Source of the DNA: Gigaspora margarita | Taxonomy: Eukaryota > Glomeromycota > Glomeromycetes > Diversisporales > Gigasporaceae | Assembly (NCBI GenBank): GCA_009809945.1 | Contig: WTPW01000408.1 | Location: 337,105-401,104, forward strand | Reading direction: 5' to 3' | Length of the DNA: 64,000 nt | Part shown: positions 46,939 through 56,766 of the stretch, one piece after another | Layout: each line of letters begins with the position of its first letter | Position numbering within the stretch: position 1 is the stretch's first letter | Made by a program: the position numbers and the translations under genes | The notes under the pieces: model-generated | Told to the model about the DNA's origin: nothing | Database searches by the model: none | The model's input: the letters and a program-made list of their open reading frames with translations, nothing else

Positions 46939-48058
46939 TGCTCCAAGTTACTTCTCATCAAATTCTGATTGCTTTTTTAAAATCTTATAACTATAAAATC
47001 TAAAGATTTATTTAATAATTAACTGATAAAAATAAATCTATATCTTTAGCTTTATCAAACTTATTGGTTAAAATTTTTTAAAAAGTCCAAATATCAAAAT
47101 TATATGACATTAAAATTTAAAAAATTTATACAATTTATTATGTGAGCTATAAAATTGGTGCCTTGTTGTTACATATAATTTATATCAAAATTGGCATCAC
47201 ATATATTCGATCTATATAAAATTGGTGTGAAAACAATAAATCAGTTTTTGACTAGTTCTAGATCTTTGTAAGACCAAACTAATAGCATTAGCATCAATTA
47301 AATCAGACTGAATATCTTAATTCTATAATAATTTTTGCTCTTATCAACATATGTATATACGTACTATGTTTAGTATCAATACATCACAAAATTTTTTAAA
47401 GTAATACATAACAATTATAATTGGCATAATCGATTATAATCGATTAATTTAATTGATTATAATTGTTTGAGGGTTATTAATCGATTACTAACTCCAACTG
47501 ATTATAATCGATTATTGATATATATTGATTTTAATTGGTAATAATTGATAATATAAAAATTCGATTAATATCGATAGTTTAAAAATTTGCAAATTTTAGC
47601 TAAATTTTAAAACTAGTTTTCTCGATAACTAACAATGAGAATTAGCTCAAATTTTAAATTAAATAGTATTGGTAGCAGACTATAACATAATAAAATTTCA
47701 GCAAATTTGACCTGGTAGTCCTTGAGTAATTGCTTGCATATGATAGTCAATGTTTTTAAAAAATTGACTATTGTATGCAAGCAATTACTCAAGAACTACC
47801 AGGTCAAATTTGCTGAAATTTTAGTAAGTTATAGTATTTTACCGATACTACTTACATTAAAAATTTGAGCTAATTCTAATTGTTAGTTATCGAGAAAACT
47901 AGTTTTAAAATTAAGCTAAAATTTGCGAATTTTGATTACAAATTTTTATATCTAGCCAAATCTAAATTTGCCCATCTTGTATATATCTAGCCAAATTTGG
48001 CATTCCTTGAATATATCTAGCCAAATTTGGCGCATTTGATAAGAAGTAACTTGGAGCA
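46939..48058. mobile_element. 1.1-kb inverted-repeat insertion in PolB
   Basis: TGCTCCAAGTTACTTCTCAT at 46939 and its inverted near-copy at 48034-48058 bound a segment with no PolB sequence; coding resumes as IAKTFEQYKFMKVGQLKYID below 46938 and ends QIKVIW above 48058. No target duplication is clear. It contains a ~350-bp fold-back (47583-47932), CGATTATAATCGATTA repeats (47429-47520), and three copies of TATCTAGCCAAATTTGG near the right end. Confidence 0.65.
47583..47932. repeat. Long fold-back repeat, arms about 170 bp
   Basis: The left arm (AGCTAAATTTTAAAACTAGT, GCAAATTTGACCTGGTAGTC, GAGTAATTGCTTGCATA) is mirrored by the right arm with scattered mismatches around a centre near 47757. It can form a very long stem. 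Non-coding. Confidence 0.88.
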
Positions 48059-50279
48059 CCATATAACCTTGATCTGATATGCATTAACTGATTTTTCAAC
48101 AGATTTGCAAACCAAGTAAGAATCATATCCTCAGAAGTTATAAAAGATAACTGGAATTGGTGTCTTCCAGGTTTCAATCTGAAGTTTGAGATTGCAGGCA
48201 TTGTAAGCAGGTCCTTGAAACTTACCTGTAATATGACAATAGTCCCAAACCTTATCTTTATTATCTATATTGAATTTATCTTTACATATCCAGCAGGTAT
48301 TTGTTTTGGCAAATTTTTTCTTGTTTTCTTCAGTTTCAATTCGGTCATGCTTTATAGCTAAGATCCTATTAATTTGAACTAATTCCTTATCAATTCTTTT
48401 GACAAACTTCTAAGTAGCATTTTCTCCTCTATATAGGAATGGGCCCCATACCTTTCTAGTATCGATTTAGTGAACCAAGTAGCAAAAGCTATTGGCCTTT
48501 TGTTCAGCAAGCTTTCATATTTGCTCTCCATATTTCTTATTGCATTTCTTATTATCAGCCTCAAAGTTAGCTATAATAACACATAGAGCATTGATCATTT
48601 GTCCATAGTTTTTAAATTTCTCAAAATTATTAACTCCTTTGGTAGATAAAGTGACTCTTTGAGCTGCTTTTTCCAAGCCAAAACAATGATTTTGGTGATA
48701 AGCTAGTGATTTTTTTGATAGAAAGCTTTGGAAGCATCAGTTGTATAGATACTTTTTACTATGATATTTTGTATCTTTGAATACCAACCCATTTGGGTTC
48801 TTGATCCAAAGAAAGTAGTTTTTTGCCCATACTTATTATTGTGAAGAAATGATCCTTTAGGTCTATTCTTAGATTTTATAATATCTGTAAAAGCCATAAG
48901 ATGAATTACATATGGTCTTTTATCTTGACAATTATCTAGATTATTATGCTTACAATTTTCTATTTTGCATAATTTGAAATATAGAAATTTTTACTTGTGA
49001 TTACTGGTTAAGGGGTTGCTATTTCTTCTTTTCATTCCCAAACATTAATAGAGTTATTGGGATTCATCTCTTCTATCTTATTGAATATACGTGAGCAAAT
49101 TAGAGTAGGTATTGGAATTCCATCTAAATTTACTATATCCAAGTATTGCTTATAATCCTTTTTAGTAAATATTCATTCAAATATTTTGTATATCCATCTT
49201 TATGAGCAAAATAACAAGCTAATGCGCCTTGAGACAATTATCAGATGGCATATCTGTAACTAAATTGATTATTTTTGAATTATTGGGATTAATAGTACAC
49301 TTTGTATTGGCAAGCTTTTTGGGAGTATAAATATATGATCCACTAGTTGTTCTTTACAAAGTATAAGCTTCAATAGTTAATATTTCAATCCTTACCAAAT
49401 TTATTTCTAATCCTTCTTGCATAAATGAGTCTATAGTGTTATCTATTTCTGATATAGATAGATCTATATGTTCATTAATATATTATACTGTAAGAATAAC
49501 ACATATGAGGCTTCTATGATAAGCAGTTATAGTTAATGGACTTTTAAGTTTGCCTTTCCCTTTGCTAACATGCCCATGATATATACATTGAGCAATTAAT
49601 GCAGTTTTTATTTGATCTTTTTTATACAATTCAGCTTTAAGGACTCTTGTAATTTGTTCTCTTGTATTTGCTATAAGCTGAGGCATATATGGAGCTTCTA
49701 AATATTTATTAGGGTCTCAATATAACAATTGAATCTATATTTTATATTTTCAGGAGATAGAATAATTACTTGCCATAAACTCATCATTGTTAAGTTCTAA
49801 TAGGATCTTAAAGGATCTGAATTAGATTCACATTCTTCAAATATTAACTCTTTGTTTGTAAGTTTATAGTTTTGCCATATTGGTTTACCACCAAAATTAC
49901 TCTCTATATTTATAACATTTCTTTTTGAATATTCATAAAGCAAGGTTCTAGCTAATTCAGGCCATTTTTCATCAGTATTTATATTATATTTATCTTCCAT
50001 ATTATCAAACTATTCTGTATCATTTTGTGAAAGATTATTTGAAAGCATATTCTGAATAGATAATAAGGATATATCATCTAATAAAATTAAATCATCTACT
50101 GGAACATGGTTTTGTATCAGAATTTGATCTGTAGCTAAATTTTGTGGTAATGGTATTGGAGTTATAATAGAATTTTGGGTATTACTAGGTTTACATGAAA
50201 ATTTACGATTTAAGTGTGCATCTTGATTTCGAGTCTTTTTGAAATCATCTTTTCCACATGTAGGATGTGGAGGTATCAT

Positions 50280-50363
50280 TTTGTATATGGGTGCTAGTAT
50301 TCCATTGTTTGTATTAATATACCAGAATTTTTGTTTAAATTGAAATTTTCATATTTATATACC
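50280..50363. promoter_or_regulatory. Divergent intergenic region in right TIR
   Basis: 84 bp between PolB (leftward) and the outward small ORF (rightward), near-identical to 18742-18824. Probable bidirectional promoter by position. Confidence 0.5.
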
Positions 50364-50558
50364 ATGATAGGTGAATATACTTGTGATTATTTACTCAGAA
50401 TAGGAGTTATTTGTGGATGTACTTGTTGTCAGCCTGAAGGATGCCATGAATATTGAAAGGCTAGAAAGCATTTTCCTTGTAAAGTTTGTAATAAACTAAC
50501 TAGCTCTAAACCTGGCCTTTGTAGAAAGCATGCTAATAGATATTATATAACCCAGTAG
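50364..50558 (+). pseudogene. TIR-borne small Cys/His-rich ORF, right copy
   Basis: Starts ATG at 50364: MIGEYTCDYLLRIGVICGCT then CCQPEGCHEY. A TGA at 50454-50456 stands where the left copy has TGG (Trp). Beyond it: KARKHFPCKVCNKLTSSKPG then LCRKHANRYY, and a TAG at 50556-50558. The CxxC...CxxH/CxxxxH spacing suggests zinc binding. Being inside the TIR it exists twice and could be kept alike by gene conversion; both copies are now broken, by different lesions. Confidence 0.65.
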
Positions 50559-50870
50559 ATTAATAGACTTTAGGCAAAGGCTCAGGAGCTTCTACTTTAT
50601 AAAAATTGATATGATTGGATTAGTTATAAAAATAAAAAATAGATGGTTCTAGCTATATAAAAATTTATACCAAGCTATAGTATATAAAAATAATATAAAA
50701 TATAGCAGAATAAGGTGTAAACCAGTTTTTAACAATAAGTTATATAGATGTATGAAAAAAGTGTCTCAGAACTCCTATTTTTGCCTTACTCCTACCATCT
50801 CCTTTCACTTAAACAGAAACTAAACCCTTATATATGTATTGATTTGTATAGGGCTTTATTTTTTCAATTG

Positions 50871-50962
50871 GAGATTCGATCTCCCATTTGGAGACTTGAT
50901 CACCTATTTGGAAACTTGATCACCCATTTGGAGACTTGAGCACCCATTTGGAGATCTAATCA
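50871..50962. repeat. Minisatellite, unit about 22 bp, four to five copies
   Basis: Units of CATTTGGAGACTTGATCACC with small changes, directly outside the Polinton end and before the 3.5-kb hAT-like element. Confidence 0.88.
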
Positions 50963-51774
50963 CCCAACTACAGTATTGGACTATGACCTATTATGACCTA
51001 TATTATCTATTTAACCAGTCATAGGTCATATAGTCATAATAAAGGTTATATGACTGTATAACCAAGATCATTTGGTCAGCCAATAAAATAGCTAGATTAG
51101 TTAGTAGTATATATATTAACTATATTGATGTATTATAATTATATATCAAATGTACTAATGTATGCTACATATCTCTTCAATGTATATCAATCTCATTGAT
51201 GTATGCTATATATCTCTTTAAAAAATTCAATAAAGTTTGAATATCCAGCACTATTTGGGCTAGAATGCTTCCATTGTATTTGTTCAGTTCTTTCATTATT
51301 ATAATTCACAATACAATATGAAAGGCATAATTCTGGAATTAATATTCTGATAGTCAAGATTGCTTTTACAAGCATCAGATTTTTTAACTTACTGTGTAAA
51401 AATTGAATGCAATAATAATAATAGTATGTCCATATACATATACTAATGATTGAATTGATAAATTACTACAGAATTAAATAAATTCAGCATCAACAGATAT
51501 CAAAAATTTATTAATTTGTTCATTAGGGTTTTATAATTAAAATCAGAGAATCTTATTTAGTTTTTCTGATTTATAATTCAACATAGTAAAAATACTATTT
51601 AAAAAATCCTATTTATTTTCAAAATACATCACTTATTTGTTAATTATGAAACCCCCTATTGGCAATTTTTCTATTGTCCTAAAATTTTAGAATCAGTTGT
51701 AATAATAGTATGATATTAAAAATAAAGTTGACTAGCTTCAAAAAAGGCTGAACAAAGTTAGGCAAAGTTGAATT

Positions 51775-51910
51775 AGGCTAATTCAGAAAGATTCAAGCTT
51801 GAGTACCATTTCGTGTTCATTGATTTGATAGTTTATTTAATAAACTATTAAATTAATAAAGTAAAGAAACATGAACTGGTACTCAGGAATAAATCTGTCT
51901 GAATTAGCCT
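51775..51910. repeat. Fold-back repeat, 136 bp
   Basis: AGGCTAATTCAGAAAGATT at the left is mirrored by AATCTGTCTGAATTAGCCT at the right; GAGTACC...TGTTC is also mirrored, and the centre TAGTTTATTTAATAAACTA is palindromic. Confidence 0.85.
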
Positions 51911-53053
51911 GATCAGAAATGTCAGAATGTGATTTTCAAGGCGTTAATGGATTAGCTACATATATATGGACATGCCTTTATTTGTCCAATTAAAAATTAG
52001 CAACATGCAGTTACAACTTTAAAGAGCGATAACCACATGTATAATTTTAATTTTAGAAATTCCTCTGCTTTCAATAATAAACTATTAAATAGAATACATC
52101 CTAAAAAGGTCTATTCCAAATATAACTGCTATTAGATTATTTTATTGTTATATTTATTGATATTGGTTTAAATACAGGCTTTATATAATTATAGATTAGT
52201 TTTATTGAACTTAACAATTATTTTAATTATTATATAATTATAGATTAGTTTCATTGAACTTATATATATACTTACTGTACATTTACTACTATAACTATAT
52301 GTGTATTTTTTTTTGCACTAAAATTCAAAATAACATATGAAAGCTATATCTGATATAAAATTTTTGATAGTATGTACATACATTTTTTATAATGTGTACT
52401 TGTAAGTCTCTCTCTCTTTCTTTTCCACATGTCCATCTTAATTGGTGTTTCACATATACTTTATTATATGTTCTGGATGTTAGCTAGTTGTTTTGATTCT
52501 ATTCTGAGTTGGTTTTTTATATACAAGGAAGTTGAACAATTAACATCTTAGAAATAATTAAAAGCAGATAATTTTTTAAGTTGACAAATAAATTAAAATA
52601 AAATTGAGATAAAAATTTTATTATTATTATGTAATCCATAACTATTGTAACTATTAAGGTGGGAGAGCATATATGTTTTACTAATTTAACTCTAATAGTT
52701 ACTGGAAATAGGTTTCTGATTTACTCGAATAAAGGTCTCTTCAGCACTACACTAGCTTACTTCCTTTATTTTTCTTTAAGTAAAATCAAAGAAACTTCTC
52801 TACTTGTATTGTATTGGGTTTTATCGTATTGGATTCTCTTATATTGGATCATAGTTGATTTCTTTATTGAAGTCAAATTCATTCGTTTATATATATTTGA
52901 ATTTAATATACAACACGCTAATATGTTGTTTGGCATGTTAAAGTGTTGTTTAACATGTTATGTGATGGTACAACTAAGCCTAGCATTTTGATGTGCTATT
53001 GAGAATGTTTATAATCCATGCCCCATACATGCTAACACGTTAATGTGTTATGT

Positions 53054-54068
53054 AGGGTTCCTACAAACCCAGATCAAATCAAACTTTAGGCCAAGTTTGA
53101 GTTTGAATTGATTTCAAATCAAACCTGATCTCAAACTAGCATTAAAAAAAATATTTGAGTTTGATTTGAAGCAAACTTTTTAGTTAAATTTGAGTTTGAT
53201 TTGGGTTTGAGTTTGAAAGTTTGCAAACTAGTTTGAGTTTGAATACTGTATATTGCCAAAAATAAGTTACCTCCAAAAATAAACTACCCCTCTCTTTTGG
53301 TCAAGAAATGCAAAAATGTCTTTGACCCAAAAATAAACTAACCATGATCGATGAAAGTTTCTATATAGTAAAGTCCAAATTTTATAAGCAAATCGATTAA
53401 AGTCGCTTAAGTAAACTTATTCAGAAGATTAAAATACGTATACCTTAAAATTTTTAGTGAAATTAAAATAAATTTTTATTAATTGGAATTTAATATTTAT
53501 GTTCAACAAAGAGATTAAAATTTAAATAACAAAATATATTTGTTGAATATAAAAACTAAAAGTTAAATAATAAAAAGTACTTATATTTTGATGAAACTTT
53601 CAGTATATGTGTAGTTGAGTCTTCCAAACAAGTCTACTTAAGCGCTAATAATTGATTTACATAGTAAATTTAGACTTTACTATGTAACAACTATTGGTGA
53701 CTGTCCAAAAATTGATTATATCCCAGATTTTTAGTATCCAAAATCATCCAAAAAATGTAGCTTATTTTCGGAAACATATGGTATATTTTTATATTTTAAA
53801 CAAGTTTACTTAAATGCAAAGTAAGAATTAAGAAACTTGTTTAAAATTTAAAAATATATTTATATTATTCAAACTCAAACTAGTTTGCAAACTTCAAATC
53901 AAACTCAAATCAAACTTTGTATAAAATTTGGGTTTGGTTTGAGTTTGATTATTTTTTTTATTTGAGTTTGGTTTGATTTCAAACTTTATAAAATTTATAG
54001 TTTGAGTTTGGTTTAATTTGGGGTTTGATCAAACTCAAATCAAACCCAAATCAAACTTCGGGACCCTA
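53054..54068. mobile_element. hAT-like element, 1015 bp, nested
   Basis: Ends TAGGGTTCC and inverted TAGGGTCCC; exact 8-bp duplication GTGTTATG (53046-53053, 54069-54076). Both arms are built of TTTGAGTTTGA/TCAAACTCAAA repeats, so the arms pair over more than 150 bp. It encloses a TA-flanked MITE. Confidence 0.93.
53246..53781. mobile_element. TA-flanked MITE nested in the 1-kb hAT-like element, 536 bp
   Basis: Left CTGTATATTGCCAAAAATAA and inverted right CCATATGTTTCCGAAAATAA, about 19 of 25 positions equal; TA on both sides (53244-53245, 53782-53783). Interior repeats of CCAAAAATAA(A/G). No ORF. Confidence 0.72.
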
Positions 54069-54955
54069 GTGTTATGAAGATTTTACAAGAAGAGTGATTT
54101 TATGTCAATCATTAAGTTTATATGAAGTTTGACTAACATTTAATAAATTATACAAAAATAAAAAGAAGTTATCTATACTAAATAAAGAGAAGATCTATCT
54201 ACAGGAGAGGAGGTGTAAATGGCTCATGAAGTTCGAATCTTCTAATGTCACAATTTCAAATTGTGATACTATCTTATATAAAGTCATATGACCAATGATC
54301 ACAGTCATATGATTAATAGTTATATTAGTCACATGGTTAGTAGCCATACAGTTATGACTGCATCGCATATAACCAGTTGTCATTTAGGCATATAACCAAG
54401 GTCATCTAAAAAATTTTCAATAACTTAGGTCATTGGCCAATACTGCCCAACTATACTACAACTAAGCCAAAATAGAAAATACATATATAAAAAAATAATA
54501 ATAATAAAAAATAAAAATTTTGCATAATACAGGCTAAAAAATATGATAGTGATCAGTAACTTGGCTGCATAGCTTTTTTTTATAGTAAAAAAAATTTTTT
54601 AAAAATAAGACCGCATGGCTTTTTTCTTTAATAAAAAAGAATTTTTCAGATATTGAGAATTCTTTAGATTATGTGATATCAGAGAATTCACATAAAAAAC
54701 TATAATTTAACTAGGCAATTGAATTTAAAGGGTTATACAGAGTATGTTATATTGTATTATATGGCTATATATCAGCCTTTTACATATAATTATAGTGTAA
54801 TTTTAGTGCAATTCTCAAATTTTTATCAATTTCATATAATTTATAGCAAAATAGTAGAGCTTTGTATTAATGATGATTAGAAATTGTTTGGTGCTTACTT
54901 GGGGGCTTAATAGTAGAAAAGGTGGTAAAAGTTTTTAGTAACTTTTTTTTAATTT

Positions 54956-55066
54956 TAAATTAAAATATCATAACAACTACTAAATCAAATTTAATAAAAA
55001 TTTTTTTATTTTAATTTTATATCTATATAGAATTAAATAAAAAAAAAACTTATTAAATTTATTTTA
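54956..55066. repeat. Imperfect palindrome, same family as 20074-20187
   Basis: AAATTTAATAAAAATTTTTT and AAAAAACTTATTAAATTT face each other around ATTTTATATCTATATAGAAT. Confidence 0.7.
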
Positions 55067-55449
55067 TCTGGCATTTACTATTTGGTGGATTTTGTAATTA
55101 CTGTTTTATAATTTTTGCAATTTACTACATAAGTAAATAAAATATGTCTTATATAGCTAAATATAATTAGGGCAAAAATTTTTTAAAATTGTATTTGGTG
55201 AAAATTTTAAAATTTTTAGTGCTAAGAAAAAAATGTAACTAGAACCAAAATTTTTTTAATTTGTTAGATAAATGTAATAAATTAAAGATAAATGAGCAAT
55301 CCCTCAAAGTTAATGTTATTACATATAAAGAATTATTCAATTTGAATATTTTTTATTATTTAATTATATTAATTACACACATATGTTTACATTTAATTAT
55401 TAAATGTACAATTGTTACCTTTTTTTGATATTTGTTTTCTTTACTAGTA

Positions 55450-55930
55450 AAATTAAGTGAATGTTTACAAGCCTTGATAATATTTTTACTTTTCAAGAGT
55501 TCTTTTGCTGTATGAAAATTTTCATGAAATTCATGTTCATTCAGTTTCTAAAAAAAAAATTTTTTTTAATAATCATTTAAAACTATAGCAAAGCTTACCA
55601 CCTTAAAAAATGATTTTAAAATCTTATCTGTGCAGACATATTTAAACCTTTGTCACTTGTATAATTATCACTTTCAGATGTATTATTTTTTAAGCCTTCA
55701 TAATTATTAGCTTTAAAGTCAGAATCTTCAATTAAATCTTGTAATACTTCAGTAGATAATATAGTAGTAATTATTTATTAAAAACATTTGATAATGCTTC
55801 TCTTTTATAGTTATCTATAGGTTTTGCATAAGCATAATATCCACTTGAGAATTTGTAATCGCTAATTGCATGACCAGTATTTTCAGATACTCTAACATCA
55901 GCAAGTACATTTTTTTATAAAATCTATATA
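55450..55930 (-). pseudogene. Unrecognised protein remnant
   Basis: Minus-strand frames read DVRVSENTGHAISDYKFSSG and YYAYAKPIDNYKREALSNVF, with a stop, then EVLQDLIEDSDFKANN; after a T-rich, intron-like gap ending TTTTTTAG the frame KLNEHEFHENFHTAKELLKS follows. Composition looks protein-like, but no family is recognised. Confidence 0.35.
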
Positions 55931-56766
55931 AATCTACAAGTTTACATAAACCCTATATAGAATATCATATAAAATTTATATATAATAATTTCCCTATATA
56001 GAATATCATATAAAACTTATATATAATAATTTCTTATATATAATTTAATATAAAATTTATTTATAATTATATAGATATAATATTATATAAATATTCTATA
56101 TAATTTTTATATATGTATAAAGGTTATATATTATAACTATATAACTTTTATATATTAATAATTTATAAATAAAACATTTATATAAATTTTATATAGTCAT
56201 AAACTTTATATAAATACATTATATAAAAGTTTTATATAACAATAATTATATATTATTCAATATAAAGTTTATGCAAGATTTTATTTATAATTATGTAAAT
56301 ATAATTTTATAAAAAGGCTTTATAGAATTTTTATATGTTTATAAAGGTCACATATTATCGTCTCATTATTTTATATATCAACAAATTTTTTATATAAATA
56401 AGTTATATAACAAGTTATATATTATTTTTTGGTTAAACTACAAGAGATTACTGATCATACCCATAAATATGTTGCCTCGATAGTGATCTGAAAAGACTAA
56501 CAATAACTATCATCTATTTTTATTGCTCAAATAGTGTAATAATTTTTACAATATTCTATTTTGATATGTATGAATTGAACTCATCTTTTGTTGGATGTTG
56601 TATGTAGATAAAAAATTAAATATTTTAAATATTATAATAAAAAAAACATGTATTTTTTTTGTCGATTAGACAAGATATATATATATTTGCAATTCTTTTC
56701 ATTGTATAGCAAATAGTAATATGTGTAGATTGCATGTAAAGAAATATTTGTATAAATTCTATTCAG

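Larger units (their letters stand above)
44112..50279 (-). pseudogene. Polinton-type protein-primed family B DNA polymerase, inactivated
   Basis: Reads inward from ATG 50279, directly at the TIR end. In order: N-terminal C2H2-like finger (HPTCGKDDFKK...HLNRKFSC); a TAG stop at 50010; NTREQITRVLKAELYKKDQI; a second Cys/His patch; CVIIANFEADNKK, the exonuclease I motif with Asn for Asp; CWICKDKFNIDNKDKVWDYC then HITGKFQGPAYNACN; IPVIFYNF-stop-GYDSYL; GQLKYIDSKQFMNSSL; KGVYPYDYIDSQDRFLETEL; YDGLDPSHYISLLAYSWNA; WILYVDTTNLYSWAMSQYL (palm motif A); KPIIVGASVLGLSKLHMY; YMDTD (palm motif C); DTKRWILSNKITSLPYGHW near the C-terminus. Three insertions (44780-44920, 45568-46063, 46939-48058) and several stops break it. 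Without insertions about 1,470 codons. It would copy the linear element. Confidence 0.9.
18315..50790. mobile_element. Composite Polinton/Maverick-like element, 32.5 kb with nested insertions
   Basis: Bounded by ~510-bp inverted repeats beginning AGTAGGGGGCAAAAATAG (left) and AGTAAGGCAAAAATAG (right, inverted). TCCTAC occurs at 18309-18314 and 50790-50795; its first T at 50790 may instead belong to the element end, so the duplication is 5 or 6 bp. Polintons start with AG and make 6-bp duplications. The two hallmark genes are present: a Polinton-type integrase next to the left end and a family B DNA polymerase next to the right end. Subtracting obvious nested elements leaves roughly 15 kb, the usual Polinton size. 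I could not find the packaging ATPase, adenovirus-type protease or capsid genes. Kapitonov and Jurka reported Polintons from the mycorrhizal fungus Glomus, as I recall. Confidence 0.85.
50280..50790 (-). repeat. Right terminal inverted repeat of the Polinton-like element
   Basis: Reverse complement of 18315-18824. The outer end reads, inward, AGTAAGGCAAAAATAGGAGT; the inner end stops at the PolB start codon. Confidence 0.9.
50971..54445. mobile_element. hAT-like element, 3475 bp, with nested elements
   Basis: Ends CAGTATTGGACTATGACC and inverted CAGTATTGGCCAATGACC; exact 8-bp duplication CCCAACTA at 50963-50970 and 54446-54453. Arms carry many GGTCATA/TATGACC motifs. It includes a second hAT-like element at 53054-54068 and a fold-back at 51775-51910. 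No hAT transposase motif could be read in the ~2 kb of unique interior, so it is non-autonomous or fully decayed. Confidence 0.92.
54454..56766. other. AT-rich stretch with one hairpin and a weak coding remnant
   Basis: Two sub-features are listed. 55910-56430 is a TATATAAAATTTATA-type low-complexity tract. Nothing else is recognised. Confidence 0.5.

Noticed and set aside
18315..50790. Packaging ATPase, adenain-like protease and capsid genes of the Polinton
   Set aside because: I searched by eye for Walker A (GxxGxGK[ST]) and related motifs near the expected places and found none convincing; they may be lost or decayed.
52659..52991. A 110-aa plus-strand ORF inside the 3.5-kb hAT-like element as the transposase
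   Set aside because: Hydrophobic AT-driven composition without hAT catalytic or dimerisation motifs.
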